Source: Bacteroides sp. (GTDB lineage Bacteria; Bacteroidota; Bacteroidia; Bacteroidales; Muribaculaceae). From it: 64,000 nt of DNA. Positions 45,676 through 54,927 of the stretch are shown here, one piece after another. Location: contig JAAVDO010000006.1 of the NCBI GenBank assembly GCA_014801735.1, positions 1 to 64,000 on the forward strand, in the 5' to 3' direction. The notes under the pieces are model-generated. The model was not told the origin of the DNA. It made no database searches and was given only the letters and a program-made list of their open reading frames with translations. Made by a program: the position numbers and the translations under genes. Numbering within the stretch: position 1 is the first letter of the stretch; each line of letters opens with the position of its first letter.

Positions 45676-47934
45676 TTAGAACGTGTTGAGATTCAGACGG
45701 AGCGTCACACCAAAGCGGCGGGGATGTCCCTGCTGATAAAATGTGTTATTCATCGATATGAACGAGAATGTGTCATATCGGGTGTTTGTGAGGTTAGTGC
45801 ACCAGAAGTCGAGGCTCCAAGAATCTTTTAGCAACACCACCGATGCCTGCAGGAGTGCGTAAAACGGTTGACGTGCCTCATTATCCTCATTCCAATAGAT
45901 ATCGCCGACTCCGCGACAGCTCAGCGTCGCGGAAAGTCCATCAAGGAAATCAACACCAGGGAGTTGATTGCGATATGTCAGACCGGCAAAGAGAGTTGAT
46001 TCCGGAGCATAAGGAACCCTCTTGCCGCGGTAGTCAGTCTTTCCGTTAAAGAACTGACGGAATGTTGCATTAGTGTACCCATAGCTCGAATTAAAGGTCC
46101 AGTGACGATTGGGTGAATAGTGAATCTGCAGTTCACCTCCGAAGCTACGGGTACGTCCGGCATTGGTAGTAATTCGTCCGGTTGTGGTTCCATCGGGAAA
46201 CATTGTGAGCTGTTGGTCGCGGCAATCAATATAAAACAACGCGATGTCGGTAGTGGCACGGCCTTCATCACAGTTGATATGAGCACCTATCTCGTAGTTC
46301 CAGCTTCGCTCAGGTTTGTAACTCACAATATCATCGACACTGTAGAGACTTGCCAGGCCGAGACGAGCCATAAGTTCCTGCTGCAACACGTCGCTGAACA
46401 TCTGAGTATTAAAACCTCCAGACTTATAACCCCTGCCGGCCGATAGATAGATATCGCTCGGAACAGACATAGGCAAAGCATAGGTGAGTGTGAATTTGGG
46501 AAGAAACTCCGTGAAGCTCTTGCTTAATTTGTCCTTTGTGTCGATATCTATATCTCGTTCGGAGAATACGGGCTTTATGCCAGGAGTAGTCGCATCATAT
46601 ATTGTATATGAGGTGTTGCAGGTGCTATGATAATTGAGTGTTGCGTGCTCGTAATCCAGTCTCAAGCCCAGAGATGCTTTCCATGGGCCAAGGTCGTAAG
46701 AACTCTGATGGTAGACGGCAAGACCGAACACCGGATAACGGAAATCACTACCCAACAGAAAGCTGTCATGATCCCAAGCTATAGGATAATATGGATTAGC
46801 CTCATTACGGTGGTCGACGATCAACCTCTCAATTCCATCCTCGTAGAAGGTGACAGGAGCCGACATATCGGTATGACGCACAAAAGCAAATACTCCCGTC
46901 AGACGGTCATAATTGCCACGCTTTGCCCTCGCGACTATATCCTGAGTAAAAGTCCATTCTTTACGAGCCTGGGTGAGTGTGAAATAACGGTCAGTTGTGA
47001 AATCCTGATCAAGAGTCATATTATCGTCAAGATACTGAAACGAAGTTATGCTTGACAGGCTGAACCGTTTATTTGGATGCCAGTTCACTGTAAGACCATC
47101 TGTAAAGAGTGTGCGGCGATAAAAACAGGTATCATTATAAGCAATGCCTGGCAACCCAGCCTTGCGATAGGGATACCCGTTCTGACTGTTAATCGTAAAA
47201 GCAGCTACGTTGTCAATGCCAACTGTTGGTGATACTTTCCAGACAGTGCGCCAACGTGCACTGCCTGCATTCTCGTTGCCGATCTTACTGTTGTTATATC
47301 CGTTCTTCCATAATCCGTCGGAGTGACTCGCTGCAACAGCAAGACTCATGGCAAGATTGGGATTGATTCGTCCGTAACCCGATATAGCACCACGCAGTCC
47401 AGTCGAAGATGCTCCCTCGGCCATTACTCGAAGACCGTGATAGAGCATCGGTGAAATCGTATAGATATTTATGAGCCCACCCATAGTGTTACGGCCATAC
47501 AGTGACGACTGCGGCCCTCTTATCATTTCGATTCGTTCGATATCAGGAAGATCGAAATCGTAACAATCTTTGTTGAGAAAAGGGACGTTGTCGACATTGA
47601 GGCCTACTACAGGCTGATCAATTCTGGCACCTATTCCACGCACATAAATGCTTGATGTCATGCGCGATCCGTAGTCAGGAATATAGAAATTGGGAGCTAC
47701 CTCACTTATGCCCTGCATTGAAACGATGTTCAGACGCTCGATACGCGAACGTGAAACCACTGTTGCAGCAGCCGCCTGCAATTCGAGGAGAGCAGACTGC
47801 TTAATAGTTGTCACCGTAACCTCGCTCAAGTGCTTTACTGAATCAGGTTCGGAGTCGACAGAATGAGCCATCAATGTTCCCGAGGATACCGAGAGCAAGG
47901 CAGGCAATAAAATGAGAATGTTAGCTTTAGGCAT
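45676..47934 (-). CDS. TonB-dependent receptor
   Basis: This 752-residue outer-membrane transporter has a signal peptide (about 1-23), a TonB-box-like region (VKHLSEVTVTTI), a plug (about 55-165, with SIYVRGIGARIDQPVVGLNV and IEMIRGPQSSLYGRNTMGGL) and a 22-strand-type barrel ending in Phe (RFGVTLRLNLNTF). It has no carboxypeptidase-like domain, so it is of the siderophore/vitamin/metal type, not the SusC type. No cobalamin riboswitch is seen. The ATG at 47934 is preferred to a TTG one codon earlier. An AGGAGG (47957-47952) lies upstream, unusual in this phylum. Confidence 0.93.
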   Translation of the reverse strand: MPKANILILLPALLSVSSGTLMAHSVDSEPDSVKHLSEVTVTTIKQSALLELQAAAATVVSRSRIERLNIVSMQGISEVAPNFYIPDYGSRMTSSIYVRGIGARIDQPVVGLNVDNVPFLNKDCYDFDLPDIERIEMIRGPQSSLYGRNTMGGLINIYTISPMLYHGLRVMAEGASSTGLRGAISGYGRINPNLAMSLAVAASHSDGLWKNGYNNSKIGNENAGSARWRTVWKVSPTVGIDNVAAFTINSQNGYPYRKAGLPGIAYNDTCFYRRTLFTDGLTVNWHPNKRFSLSSITSFQYLDDNMTLDQDFTTDRYFTLTQARKEWTFTQDIVARAKRGNYDRLTGVFAFVRHTDMSAPVTFYEDGIERLIVDHRNEANPYYPIAWDHDSFLLGSDFRYPVFGLAVYHQSSYDLGPWKASLGLRLDYEHATLNYHSTCNTSYTIYDATTPGIKPVFSERDIDIDTKDKLSKSFTEFLPKFTLTYALPMSVPSDIYLSAGRGYKSGGFNTQMFSDVLQQELMARLGLASLYSVDDIVSYKPERSWNYEIGAHINCDEGRATTDIALFYIDCRDQQLTMFPDGTTTGRITTNAGRTRSFGGELQIHYSPNRHWTFNSSYGYTNATFRQFFNGKTDYRGKRVPYAPESTLFAGLTYRNQLPGVDFLDGLSATLSCRGVGDIYWNEDNEARQPFYALLQASVVLLKDSWSLDFWCTNLTNTRYDTFSFISMNNTFYQQGHPRRFGVTLRLNLNTF

Positions 47935-47965
47935 CAATGATTGATATGTTGCCTCCTACGGGCGA

Positions 47966-47997
47966 TCCTTAAAACTATAATAAGGACTACAAAGGTA
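47966..47997 (-). promoter_or_regulatory. -7 box and inverted repeat upstream of the TonB receptor
   Basis: On the minus strand TACCTTTG lies at 47997-47990. TCCTTA (47966-47971) and TAAGGA (47981-47986), a perfect 6-bp inverted repeat with a 9-base spacer, cover the expected start site. No strong -33 box is found, as might fit an activated or repressed promoter. Confidence 0.55.
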
Positions 47998-48180
47998 ATG
48001 TTTTTTGGCGATATAGAGATAATTATTCAGATCAAAAGAGCATGACTCACGCCGTGATATCAGGCAGAGAAGAAGAATAATAATCATTGAGCAATTGGCA
48101 AATCATTTCTTCCGACCTATATCATAACAAGCTCTACTGACACAATCCGTAAGAAAATTACAACTTTTTCTTATAAATAA

Positions 48181-48211
48181 TTGCATATTCTGATAAATCA
48201 TTTTAAATTTG
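48181..48211 (+). promoter_or_regulatory. trp operon promoter
   Basis: TTG (48181-48183), 20 bases, TAAATTTG (48204-48211). Start near 48218, about 16 nt before the leader peptide ATG. Confidence 0.85.
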
Positions 48212-48233
48212 CAGCATCAAACTAAAAAACGGT

Positions 48234-48317
48234 ATGACAAACTATAGCTTTAACAACCAATATTGGTGGCGCCTCCGAATAATCTCGGCGGACAGTTTGT
48301 CACGGGCTATTTTTTAG
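48234..48317 (+). CDS. trpL: trp operon leader peptide with tandem Trp codons
   Basis: ATG at 48234 opens 27 codons to a TAG (48315-48317). Codons 11 and 12 (48264-48269) are both TGG, preceded by NNQY and followed by RLRII. Trp is the rarest residue, so a tandem pair in a short leader upstream of trp genes is strong evidence for a stalling site. The peptide is probably of no use beyond regulation. Confidence 0.9.
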   Translation: MTNYSFNNQYWWRLRIISADSLSRAIF

Positions 48318-48376
48318 CCGTCTGAACATTGCGAACAAAACCAACAGCCGCCGGTTTCATGCCGAGCGGTTTTTTT
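48272..48376 (+). promoter_or_regulatory. trp attenuator (alternative hairpins and terminator)
   Basis: Segment 1 (48272-48278) can pair with segment 2 (48285-48291) over six pairs with one mismatch. Segment 2, TCGGCGG, can instead pair over seven positions with segment 3, CCGCCGG (48348-48354). Segment 3 otherwise pairs with segment 4 (48362-48369, bulged A) to make a terminator followed by seven T (48370-48376). A ribosome stalled at the TGG codons (48264-48269) would cover segment 1, free segment 2 and block the terminator. A further hairpin, GGCTA/TAGCC (48305-48319), covers the leader stop codon. Confidence 0.88.
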
Positions 48377-48404
48377 ATTAAATCTACTATCACTAAAATA
48401 TAAC

Positions 48405-49592
48405 ATGACACCATTTGCAGACGAGGCAGGTTTCTACGGCCAGTTCGGAGGTGCTTATATTCCGGAGATACTTCACGGCACTGTCGCCAAACTACGCGAA
48501 GCCTACAATAGATATATCGACGACCCGAATTTTCAAAAAGAATTCAGATCGTTGCTGAGCGATTATGTTGGCCGCCCCTCCCCTCTCTATCTTGCGCAGC
48601 GACTGAGTGATCACTATGGTTGCCGTATATACCTGAAGCGAGAGGATCTGAACCACACTGGAGCTCATAAAATCAACAATGCAATAGGTTCAGCGCTTCT
48701 GGCAAAAAGGATGGGTAAACACCGGATTATTGCAGAGACCGGAGCCGGTCAACATGGAGTTGCCACCGCAACAGTCTGTGCACTGATGGGTCTGGAGTGC
48801 ATAGTATATATGGGCGCAACCGATGTCGCACGTCAGAAACCCAACGTTGAACGTATGAAAATGCTTGGTGCTGAAGTGAGGGCTGTGGAAAGCGGAAATG
48901 CCACCCTGAAAGATGCAACCAACGAGGCAATACGCGACTGGTGCTGTCATCCTTCGGACACTTTCTATATAATTGGATCAACAGTCGGACCTCATCCCTA
49001 TCCCGAAATGGTAGCGAGATTCCAGAGTGTGATATCAGAAGAGATAAGAAAGCAGCTGCTGGAAAAAACCGGATCAGAATTTCCTGATGCTGTAATTGCC
49101 TGCGTGGGAGGAGGGAGCAATGCTGCGGGAGCATTCTTTCATTTCATCGAGCATCCGGAGGTACGTCTTATCGCTGCTGAAGCTGCAGGTCTCGGTGTTG
49201 ATAGCGGACAAAGTGCTGCAACATTGCAGTTAGGACATGAGGGCATAATACATGGTTCCAGAACTCTCGTAATGCAGACCCCGGAAGGACAGATCCTCGA
49301 ACCTTACAGCATTTCGGCAGGACTTGACTATCCCGGAATAGGTCCTTTACATGCATATATGGCTGCCAGCGGCAGATCAACAGTTATTCCTATTACTGAC
49401 AATGAAGCACTCCGGGCCGGATTCAGACTCACGCGTCTCGAAGGTATCGTACCAGCCCTTGAAAGCTGTCATGCTCTCGCCGTACTTGACAAAGAGAAAT
49501 TCGATTCTGATCAAACTATAGTTATTAATATTTCAGGGCGTGGCGACAAAGATATGGCGGCCTTCCTTGATAACATAAACCTTTGCGATTAA
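48405..49592 (+). CDS. trpB: tryptophan synthase subunit beta
   Basis: TrpB condenses indole with serine on PLP. The 395-residue protein has GQFGGAYIPE, the PLP lysine in LNHTGAHKINNAIG, the AETGAGQHGVATA loop, and the phosphate-binding CVGGGSNAAGAF. It is the first structural gene, 28 bp after the attenuator T tract, as is usual for Bacteroidetes trp operons. Confidence 0.98.
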   Translation: MTPFADEAGFYGQFGGAYIPEILHGTVAKLREAYNRYIDDPNFQKEFRSLLSDYVGRPSPLYLAQRLSDHYGCRIYLKREDLNHTGAHKINNAIGSALLAKRMGKHRIIAETGAGQHGVATATVCALMGLECIVYMGATDVARQKPNVERMKMLGAEVRAVESGNATLKDATNEAIRDWCCHPSDTFYIIGSTVGPHPYPEMVARFQSVISEEIRKQLLEKTGSEFPDAVIACVGGGSNAAGAFFHFIEHPEVRLIAAEAAGLGVDSGQSAATLQLGHEGIIHGSRTLVMQTPEGQILEPYSISAGLDYPGIGPLHAYMAASGRSTVIPITDNEALRAGFRLTRLEGIVPALESCHALAVLDKEKFDSDQTIVINISGRGDKDMAAFLDNINLCD

Positions 49593-49597
49593 AAATC

Positions 49598-51040
49598 ATG
49601 AACCGTATGAACGAAAAACACGGAATGGTGATACGCACTCATCACACGATCCTACCGGCCGATCTCGAAACCCCGGTTGGAATCTATCTTAAAGTGCGGG
49701 ATCTGTATCCTTGTTCCGCCCTGCTTGAGAGTTCGGACTATCATACAAGCCACAACTCCGTTTCACTGATAGGAGTGGATCCGATAGCATCATTCAAAGT
49801 CGAAAATAACCAGATAACGGCAACATATCCCGATGGCACATCAACATCAACCACGTTGGAAAATCGGGAAGGGTCAAACGATGTAATCACGGCTCTGAAA
49901 GCATATATGGATAGCTACTCGATAGAGAATGCTGACGAAGTGACAAGTGCCAACGGCTTTTTCGGCATCACCGCCTACGACGCTGTCCGATTCTTTGAGC
50001 CGGCGGTCAGTATTCAGCCAAAGGGAAAAGAATTTGAAACCATTCCTGACATGGTCTACATTCTTTTCAGATTCGTTATCGAAGTGAATCATTACAAGAA
50101 TCAGCTCACAATCACTGAGAATCTTGCGCCTGGCCAGACTCAGGACGTTGATTCACTTATTTCGACTCTCAGATGTGCCAATTTCGCCCAATATCCTTTT
50201 TCCTCATCATCGGAGGTTACATCTACATTAACCAATGAAGAATACATGGACATAGTGCGCTCCGGCATCGGACACTGTCTTCGTGGTGATGTATTCCAGG
50301 TTGTACTGTCAAGACGCTTTGAAAGAAGTTTCTCTGGCGATGAATTCAATGTCTACCGAGCCTTGAGATGCATCAACCCCTCGCCCTATCTTTTCTACTT
50401 CGATATGGGTGACTTCAAGGTTTTCGGTTCATCGCCTGAAACGCATCTCCGAATAGAGAATGGGAAAGCTTATATCGATCCCATAGCCGGAACGTTCCGA
50501 CGCACCGGCGACGATGCCCGCGACAGAGAACTTGCACAAGCCCTTCTTCTTGACGAGAAAGAAAACGCAGAGCATATTATGCTGGTCGATCTGGCACGCA
50601 ACGATCTTGCCAGATCGGGAGGGAATGTTTCTATAGAATTCCTGAAACAGATACAATATTATAGCCATGTGATCCACATGGTATCAAGAGTAAGCGCAAC
50701 TCTGCCAGAGGGGACTGATCCATACCGTCTGTTTGCCGACACTTTTCCGGCGGGCACGCTCAGCGGTGCGCCGAAGGTAAGAGCGATGCAGATTATCGAC
50801 AGCCTCGAACCAAATGCCAGAGGTATCTATGCCGGATGTATAGGAATGTTGGGATTCGACGGATCGATCAATCAGGCGATCACCATACGTAGCTTTGTAA
50901 GTCATGGCGGCAAACTCTATTGTCAGGCAGGAGCAGGAATTGTCGCAGCGTCAAATCCGGAAAGTGAACTTAAAGAGGTTCAGGGAAAACTCGGAGCTCT
51001 CACAAAAGCTGTTGAATTCGCCCGGATGTTTGGCAGATAA
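49598..51040 (+). CDS. trpE: anthranilate synthase component I
   Basis: TrpE makes anthranilate from chorismate and ammonia. The protein has 480 residues from the ATG at 49598. The N-terminal ALLESSDYH contains the LLES motif that binds feedback tryptophan. The chorismate domain has DVFQVVLSRRFER, GSSPETHLRI, PIAGTFRRTGDD, DLARNDLARSGG and TLSGAPKVRAM. A TTG at 49583 overlapping trpB is unlikely. Confidence 0.97.
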   Translation: MNRMNEKHGMVIRTHHTILPADLETPVGIYLKVRDLYPCSALLESSDYHTSHNSVSLIGVDPIASFKVENNQITATYPDGTSTSTTLENREGSNDVITALKAYMDSYSIENADEVTSANGFFGITAYDAVRFFEPAVSIQPKGKEFETIPDMVYILFRFVIEVNHYKNQLTITENLAPGQTQDVDSLISTLRCANFAQYPFSSSSEVTSTLTNEEYMDIVRSGIGHCLRGDVFQVVLSRRFERSFSGDEFNVYRALRCINPSPYLFYFDMGDFKVFGSSPETHLRIENGKAYIDPIAGTFRRTGDDARDRELAQALLLDEKENAEHIMLVDLARNDLARSGGNVSIEFLKQIQYYSHVIHMVSRVSATLPEGTDPYRLFADTFPAGTLSGAPKVRAMQIIDSLEPNARGIYAGCIGMLGFDGSINQAITIRSFVSHGGKLYCQAGAGIVAASNPESELKEVQGKLGALTKAVEFARMFGR

Positions 51041-51065
51041 CCTCAAATCAAACGACCTACTATAT

Positions 51066-51638
51066 ATGTCACTACTAATAATCGACAACTACGATTCTTT
51101 CACATATAACATCGTACACGCCCTGCGTACACTCGGAGTCACGGCAGACGTGCGTCGTAACGACAAAATTACCGTTGATGATGCGGCGCGTTATCCGGCA
51201 ATCATTATCTCCCCGGGTCCTGGTATTCCTTCGGAAGCAGGAATAGTACCCGAGCTTCTCAAAAAGATTTCCGACGGTAGATCGAAAGTGCTCGGGGTGT
51301 GTCTCGGACATCAGGCCATTGGCGAGGCCTTTGGGGCGAAACTGATAAATTTGCCGAAAGTATATCATGGATTGCAGACTCTTATTACCGTTCTTGACAA
51401 TCAGGATGCGATTTTCACGGGTCTGCCTGAACAACTTCAGGTGGGACGTTATCACTCATGGGCTATCGACACGAATGATTTCCCTCATGATACACTGAAG
51501 ATCACCGCAACAGACAGCGAAGGACATATAATGGCTCTCCGCCACCAGACTCTACCTATCTACGGACTGCAGTTTCACCCCGAATCTGTACTCACACCAC
51601 AAGGAAACCAAATGATTGAGAACTGGTTAAAAATCTGA
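51066..51638 (+). CDS. trpG: anthranilate synthase component II (glutamine amidotransferase)
   Basis: TrpG supplies ammonia from glutamine to TrpE. The class I amidotransferase has 190 residues from the ATG at 51066 (MSLLIIDNYDSFTYN, the family start). It has the oxyanion strand SPGPGIPSEAG, nucleophile C79 in GVCLGHQAIGE, and the His-Glu pair in QFHPES. An open frame from 50904 inside trpE is rejected. In some bacteria this subunit also serves PabB. Confidence 0.96.
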   Translation: MSLLIIDNYDSFTYNIVHALRTLGVTADVRRNDKITVDDAARYPAIIISPGPGIPSEAGIVPELLKKISDGRSKVLGVCLGHQAIGEAFGAKLINLPKVYHGLQTLITVLDNQDAIFTGLPEQLQVGRYHSWAIDTNDFPHDTLKITATDSEGHIMALRHQTLPIYGLQFHPESVLTPQGNQMIENWLKI

Positions 51639-51642
51639 CGAC

Positions 51643-52656
51643 ATGAAGAATATACTCTACAAAATGTTTGAGCACAGGAGTCTCACACGCGAGGAAGCGA
51701 CTGACGTGCTTCTCAATATTGCCGACGGGCGATATAACGATGCTCAGCTCTCCGCATTCATGACAGTGTTTCTGATGAGAAGCATAACAACCGATGAGCT
51801 TGCAGGTTTCCGCGATGCTTTGCTCAGCAGGCGTACACCGATAGATCTTGGCGACGACATAAAAGCTATAGATATCGTAGGAACCGGTGGTGACGGCCAC
51901 AATACTTTCAATATATCTACCTGTACTTGCTTTGTTGTTGCAGGAGCCGGAATGAAGGTTGTGAAACACGGTAACTATGGAGCAAGCTCTATCTCGGGAT
52001 CGTCGAATGTTCTTGAACAGCATGGTGTCAAATTCACTTCTGATCCTGAAAAGTTAAGACTTTCTCTCGAAAGATCAGGCATGGTATTCCTTCACGCACC
52101 TCTGTTCAGTCCTGCGCTTAAGAGTGTTGGTCCGGTTAGAAAGGCGCTCGGCGTAAGAACATTCTTCAATATGCTTGGTCCGCTTGTCAATCCAACTCTC
52201 CCTAAACATCAGTTGCTTGGAGTCTACAATCTGAAGCTGATGCGTCTCTACGGATACATCGCTCAGTCTGAAGGAATTGACTGCACAATAGTTCACTCTC
52301 TTGACGGATATGATGAGATATCGCTCACATCTCCGTTTAAAGTCTCTGAAACACGCGCAGACGGGATGCAGAGCGAGAAGCTCTATACGCCGGAAGCTAT
52401 CGGTTTTAAACAAGTTGATGGAAGAGAACTGTTCGGCGGTAACACACCGGCTGATGCCGCAAAGATCTTCGATGACATCCTTGAAGGGAAAGCTTCGGAA
52501 GATAAGACAAACTGCGTTGTATCCAACGCTGCATTTGCGATCCGCACTTTACAACCGTCATTGTCGCTCCCTGAAGCAATATCAATGGCCAACGAGTCGA
52601 TAAGATCCGGAGCTGCAAAAGGCGCTTTCAAAAAATTTCTCGAACTGAACACCTGA
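51643..52656 (+). CDS. trpD: anthranilate phosphoribosyltransferase
   Basis: TrpD joins anthranilate to PRPP. The 337-residue protein has the PRPP site IVGTGGDGHNTFNIST, the KHGNYGASSISGSSNVLE anthranilate region and GPVRKALGVRTFFNMLGPL. It starts 4 bp after trpG. Confidence 0.97.
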   Translation: MKNILYKMFEHRSLTREEATDVLLNIADGRYNDAQLSAFMTVFLMRSITTDELAGFRDALLSRRTPIDLGDDIKAIDIVGTGGDGHNTFNISTCTCFVVAGAGMKVVKHGNYGASSISGSSNVLEQHGVKFTSDPEKLRLSLERSGMVFLHAPLFSPALKSVGPVRKALGVRTFFNMLGPLVNPTLPKHQLLGVYNLKLMRLYGYIAQSEGIDCTIVHSLDGYDEISLTSPFKVSETRADGMQSEKLYTPEAIGFKQVDGRELFGGNTPADAAKIFDDILEGKASEDKTNCVVSNAAFAIRTLQPSLSLPEAISMANESIRSGAAKGAFKKFLELNT

Positions 52657-52663
52657 CAGATAT

Positions 52664-53458
52664 ATGGACAAAGATAATATCTTGCAGCGCATAGTCGACA
52701 CTAAACGGCGTGAGGTAACAGCAATGACGAATCGACTTTCCAGAACTCTGATACATAACCTTGCGGAAGACTCAGAACGCTCTGGTCGCTCCATGAGCAA
52801 AAGTATCAAGACCGGATCCGGTATCATAGCAGAATTCAAACGCAGATCACCATCGAAAGGTGAGATTTCACCTATGGGAAATGTCTCATCAATTGCTACA
52901 ATATACGCAGAAAACGGAGCTTCGGCAATATCAGTTCTGACAGACGCACCATTCTTTGGAGGAACGGATTCTGATCTTGTTCAGACAAGAATAGCGGCGC
53001 CGGACACACCCATAATCAGAAAGGAATTCATTATTGATGAATACCAGATCGATATGGCACGCATTATTGGTGCCGATGCGATTCTCCTAATCGCCGCAGT
53101 GCTTGATTATGACGAGACAAGCAGACTGACCGACTATGCCCACTCTCTCGGGCTTGAAGTTCTGCTTGAGCTGCACAGTGAACGCGAAATTAGTGAATAC
53201 GTGAAGATCGATGCAGATATGCTTGGTATAAATAACCGCGATCTGACTTCTTTTACAACCGATTGCAACATATCCGCAAGGCTGTGCGAATTGCTTCCGC
53301 ACGATAAAGTCAGAATAGCTGAAAGCGGAATGCATGTTCCGGCAGATGTAACACGTCTAAGAAATCTCGGATTCGATGGTTTCCTGATTGGAGAAGCCCT
53401 GATGAAATCATCCGCCCCCGCAACTACACTAAGAGCATTTATTAACGCACATGAGTAG
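52664..53458 (+). CDS. trpC: indole-3-glycerol phosphate synthase
   Basis: TrpC closes the indole ring. The 264-residue TIM barrel has IIAEFKRRSPSKGEIS (catalytic Lys region), SVLTDAPFFGGTDSDL, IRKEFIIDEYQI, LGINNRDLTSF and IAESGMHVPADV. It is a separate enzyme, not fused to TrpF. Confidence 0.97.
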   Translation: MDKDNILQRIVDTKRREVTAMTNRLSRTLIHNLAEDSERSGRSMSKSIKTGSGIIAEFKRRSPSKGEISPMGNVSSIATIYAENGASAISVLTDAPFFGGTDSDLVQTRIAAPDTPIIRKEFIIDEYQIDMARIIGADAILLIAAVLDYDETSRLTDYAHSLGLEVLLELHSEREISEYVKIDADMLGINNRDLTSFTTDCNISARLCELLPHDKVRIAESGMHVPADVTRLRNLGFDGFLIGEALMKSSAPATTLRAFINAHE

Positions 53459-53483
53459 TTTAACGCCACCCCGCCACAGCGAT

Positions 53484-54152
53484 ATGCTGATCAAAGTGTG
53501 CGGCAACCGCGATCCTGAAAACATACGCGATGTTGCATCGCTCACGCCCATGCTGATGGGGTTTATCTTTGTAGAGTCGTCACCGCGCAATGCCTTGGAT
53601 CTTGACCCTTCGGCAGTGAAGCACTTGCCAGAATATATCCGGCCCGTCGGGGTTTTTGTCGATGCTTCTGAATCAAAAATCCTGCAAACATGCGAGCGAT
53701 ATGGTCTACGTATCGTTCAGCTCCACGGTAACGAGACGCCCAACATGTGCGCTTCACTCCGACGTAAAGGTCTTACAGTATTTAAAGCACTCGGCCTTTC
53801 AGGACAGACGAACTGGATTGCAATGGCAACTTATTGCAACTGCGTTGATATGTTTATTCTCGATTCACATCAAGGCAATAAAGGTGGGTCAGGCAAGAAA
53901 TTCGACTGGAGCATATTGAAAACCTATCCCTTTGCAACACCCTTTATGCTTTCAGGAGGTATCGGACCGAATGATATCGAAGAAATCACATCGGTGATGC
54001 GTCCGGGCATGGCCGGAATCGATGTCAACAGTTGCTTCGAAACCGAACCGGGCATAAAGAATATCTTTGCCCTATCAAAATTCATTCTTGAACTTAGAAA
54101 ATATAACGAAGATGAACAGACTCCAATCCCTTTTTGGGAGAAAGAAAAATAA
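53484..54152 (+). CDS. trpF: phosphoribosylanthranilate isomerase
   Basis: TrpF performs the Amadori rearrangement. The ATG at 53484 gives 222 residues starting MLIKVCGNRDPENI, with the catalytic Cys in the usual place; the ATG at 53451, overlapping the trpC stop, is possible. The general acid Asp is in MFILDSHQG, and FMLSGGIGPNDI binds phosphate. The C-terminus extends about 20 residues past the family's usual end and runs 41 bp into trpA. Confidence 0.95.
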   Translation: MLIKVCGNRDPENIRDVASLTPMLMGFIFVESSPRNALDLDPSAVKHLPEYIRPVGVFVDASESKILQTCERYGLRIVQLHGNETPNMCASLRRKGLTVFKALGLSGQTNWIAMATYCNCVDMFILDSHQGNKGGSGKKFDWSILKTYPFATPFMLSGGIGPNDIEEITSVMRPGMAGIDVNSCFETEPGIKNIFALSKFILELRKYNEDEQTPIPFWEKEK

Positions 54153-54927
54153 TATCCTGAGCGTATATCTCACGGCCGGTTATCCTCATCTCGACTCTAC
54201 TGTGCCTGTAATCAAGGCACTCGAAAATGGAGGCATCGACATGATAGAACTCGGGCTGCCGTTCTCTGATCCTATGGCCGACGGCAAGACAATTCAGGAC
54301 AGCTCAACGAAAGCCCTACGAAACGGTATGACTCCAAAACTACTTCTTGAACAAGCTGCTGAAGCGCGCCGGGCCGGAGTGAAAGTATCGATGATACTGA
54401 TGAGCTATCTTAACCCCCTGATGCAATATGGAGCCCAACAGCTATGTGAGGATTGCAAAAATGCGGGAATCGATGGTATGATTGTTCCGGATCTGCCATA
54501 CGCTTCCGACGGCGCCAAAGACAATAATCTCATTGAGTCAGCATCCGAAGCCGGAATTGCAATGATCAATATGATAACTCCGGAGACCTCAGAAAAACGG
54601 TTACATCTCATTGACTTAGCCTCACAAAACGGAGCTCCCGGCTCTTTCATATATATGGTGAGCGATGCTGCAACCACAGGAACAAGAACAAGCGGATTCG
54701 GAGAGAAACAACTTGATTATTTCAGGAGTATAGCCGAAATGAATCTGCGGTCGCCCAGGCTCATAGGATTCGGTATAAGCAATCCGGAAACATTAGAGCA
54801 GGCAGTGACATATTCGAACGGTGCCATTATCGGTTCACTATTCATCAAAATGCTTACCAACAATCCAGACAATCCAGATCAGGCTGTCAGAGAGTTACTA
54901 ACTCATTTGGGATTGGAGCCCCGATGA
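54112..54927 (+). CDS. trpA: tryptophan synthase subunit alpha
   Basis: TrpA cleaves indole-3-glycerol phosphate to indole, which passes to TrpB. From the ATG at 54112 it has 271 residues. The catalytic Glu is in DMIELGLPFSDPMADG, and the Asp in IVPDLPY. The phosphate-binding end GFGISNPETL and GAIIGSLFIK is intact. The start lies inside the end of trpF. The 3' end overlaps the convergent S41 gene by 41 bp, with no intrinsic terminator between. Confidence 0.96.
   Translation: MNRLQSLFGRKKNNILSVYLTAGYPHLDSTVPVIKALENGGIDMIELGLPFSDPMADGKTIQDSSTKALRNGMTPKLLLEQAAEARRAGVKVSMILMSYLNPLMQYGAQQLCEDCKNAGIDGMIVPDLPYASDGAKDNNLIESASEAGIAMINMITPETSEKRLHLIDLASQNGAPGSFIYMVSDAATTGTRTSGFGEKQLDYFRSIAEMNLRSPRLIGFGISNPETLEQAVTYSNGAIIGSLFIKMLTNNPDNPDQAVRELLTHLGLEPR

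Noticed and set aside
47938..48060. Cobalamin riboswitch upstream of the TonB receptor
   Set aside because: The leader is under 60 nt from the likely start and lacks the conserved B12-box sequence.
50904..51065. 54-residue extension of TrpG inside trpE
   Set aside because: It is out of phase with trpE and unlike any amidotransferase; the family starts at 51066.
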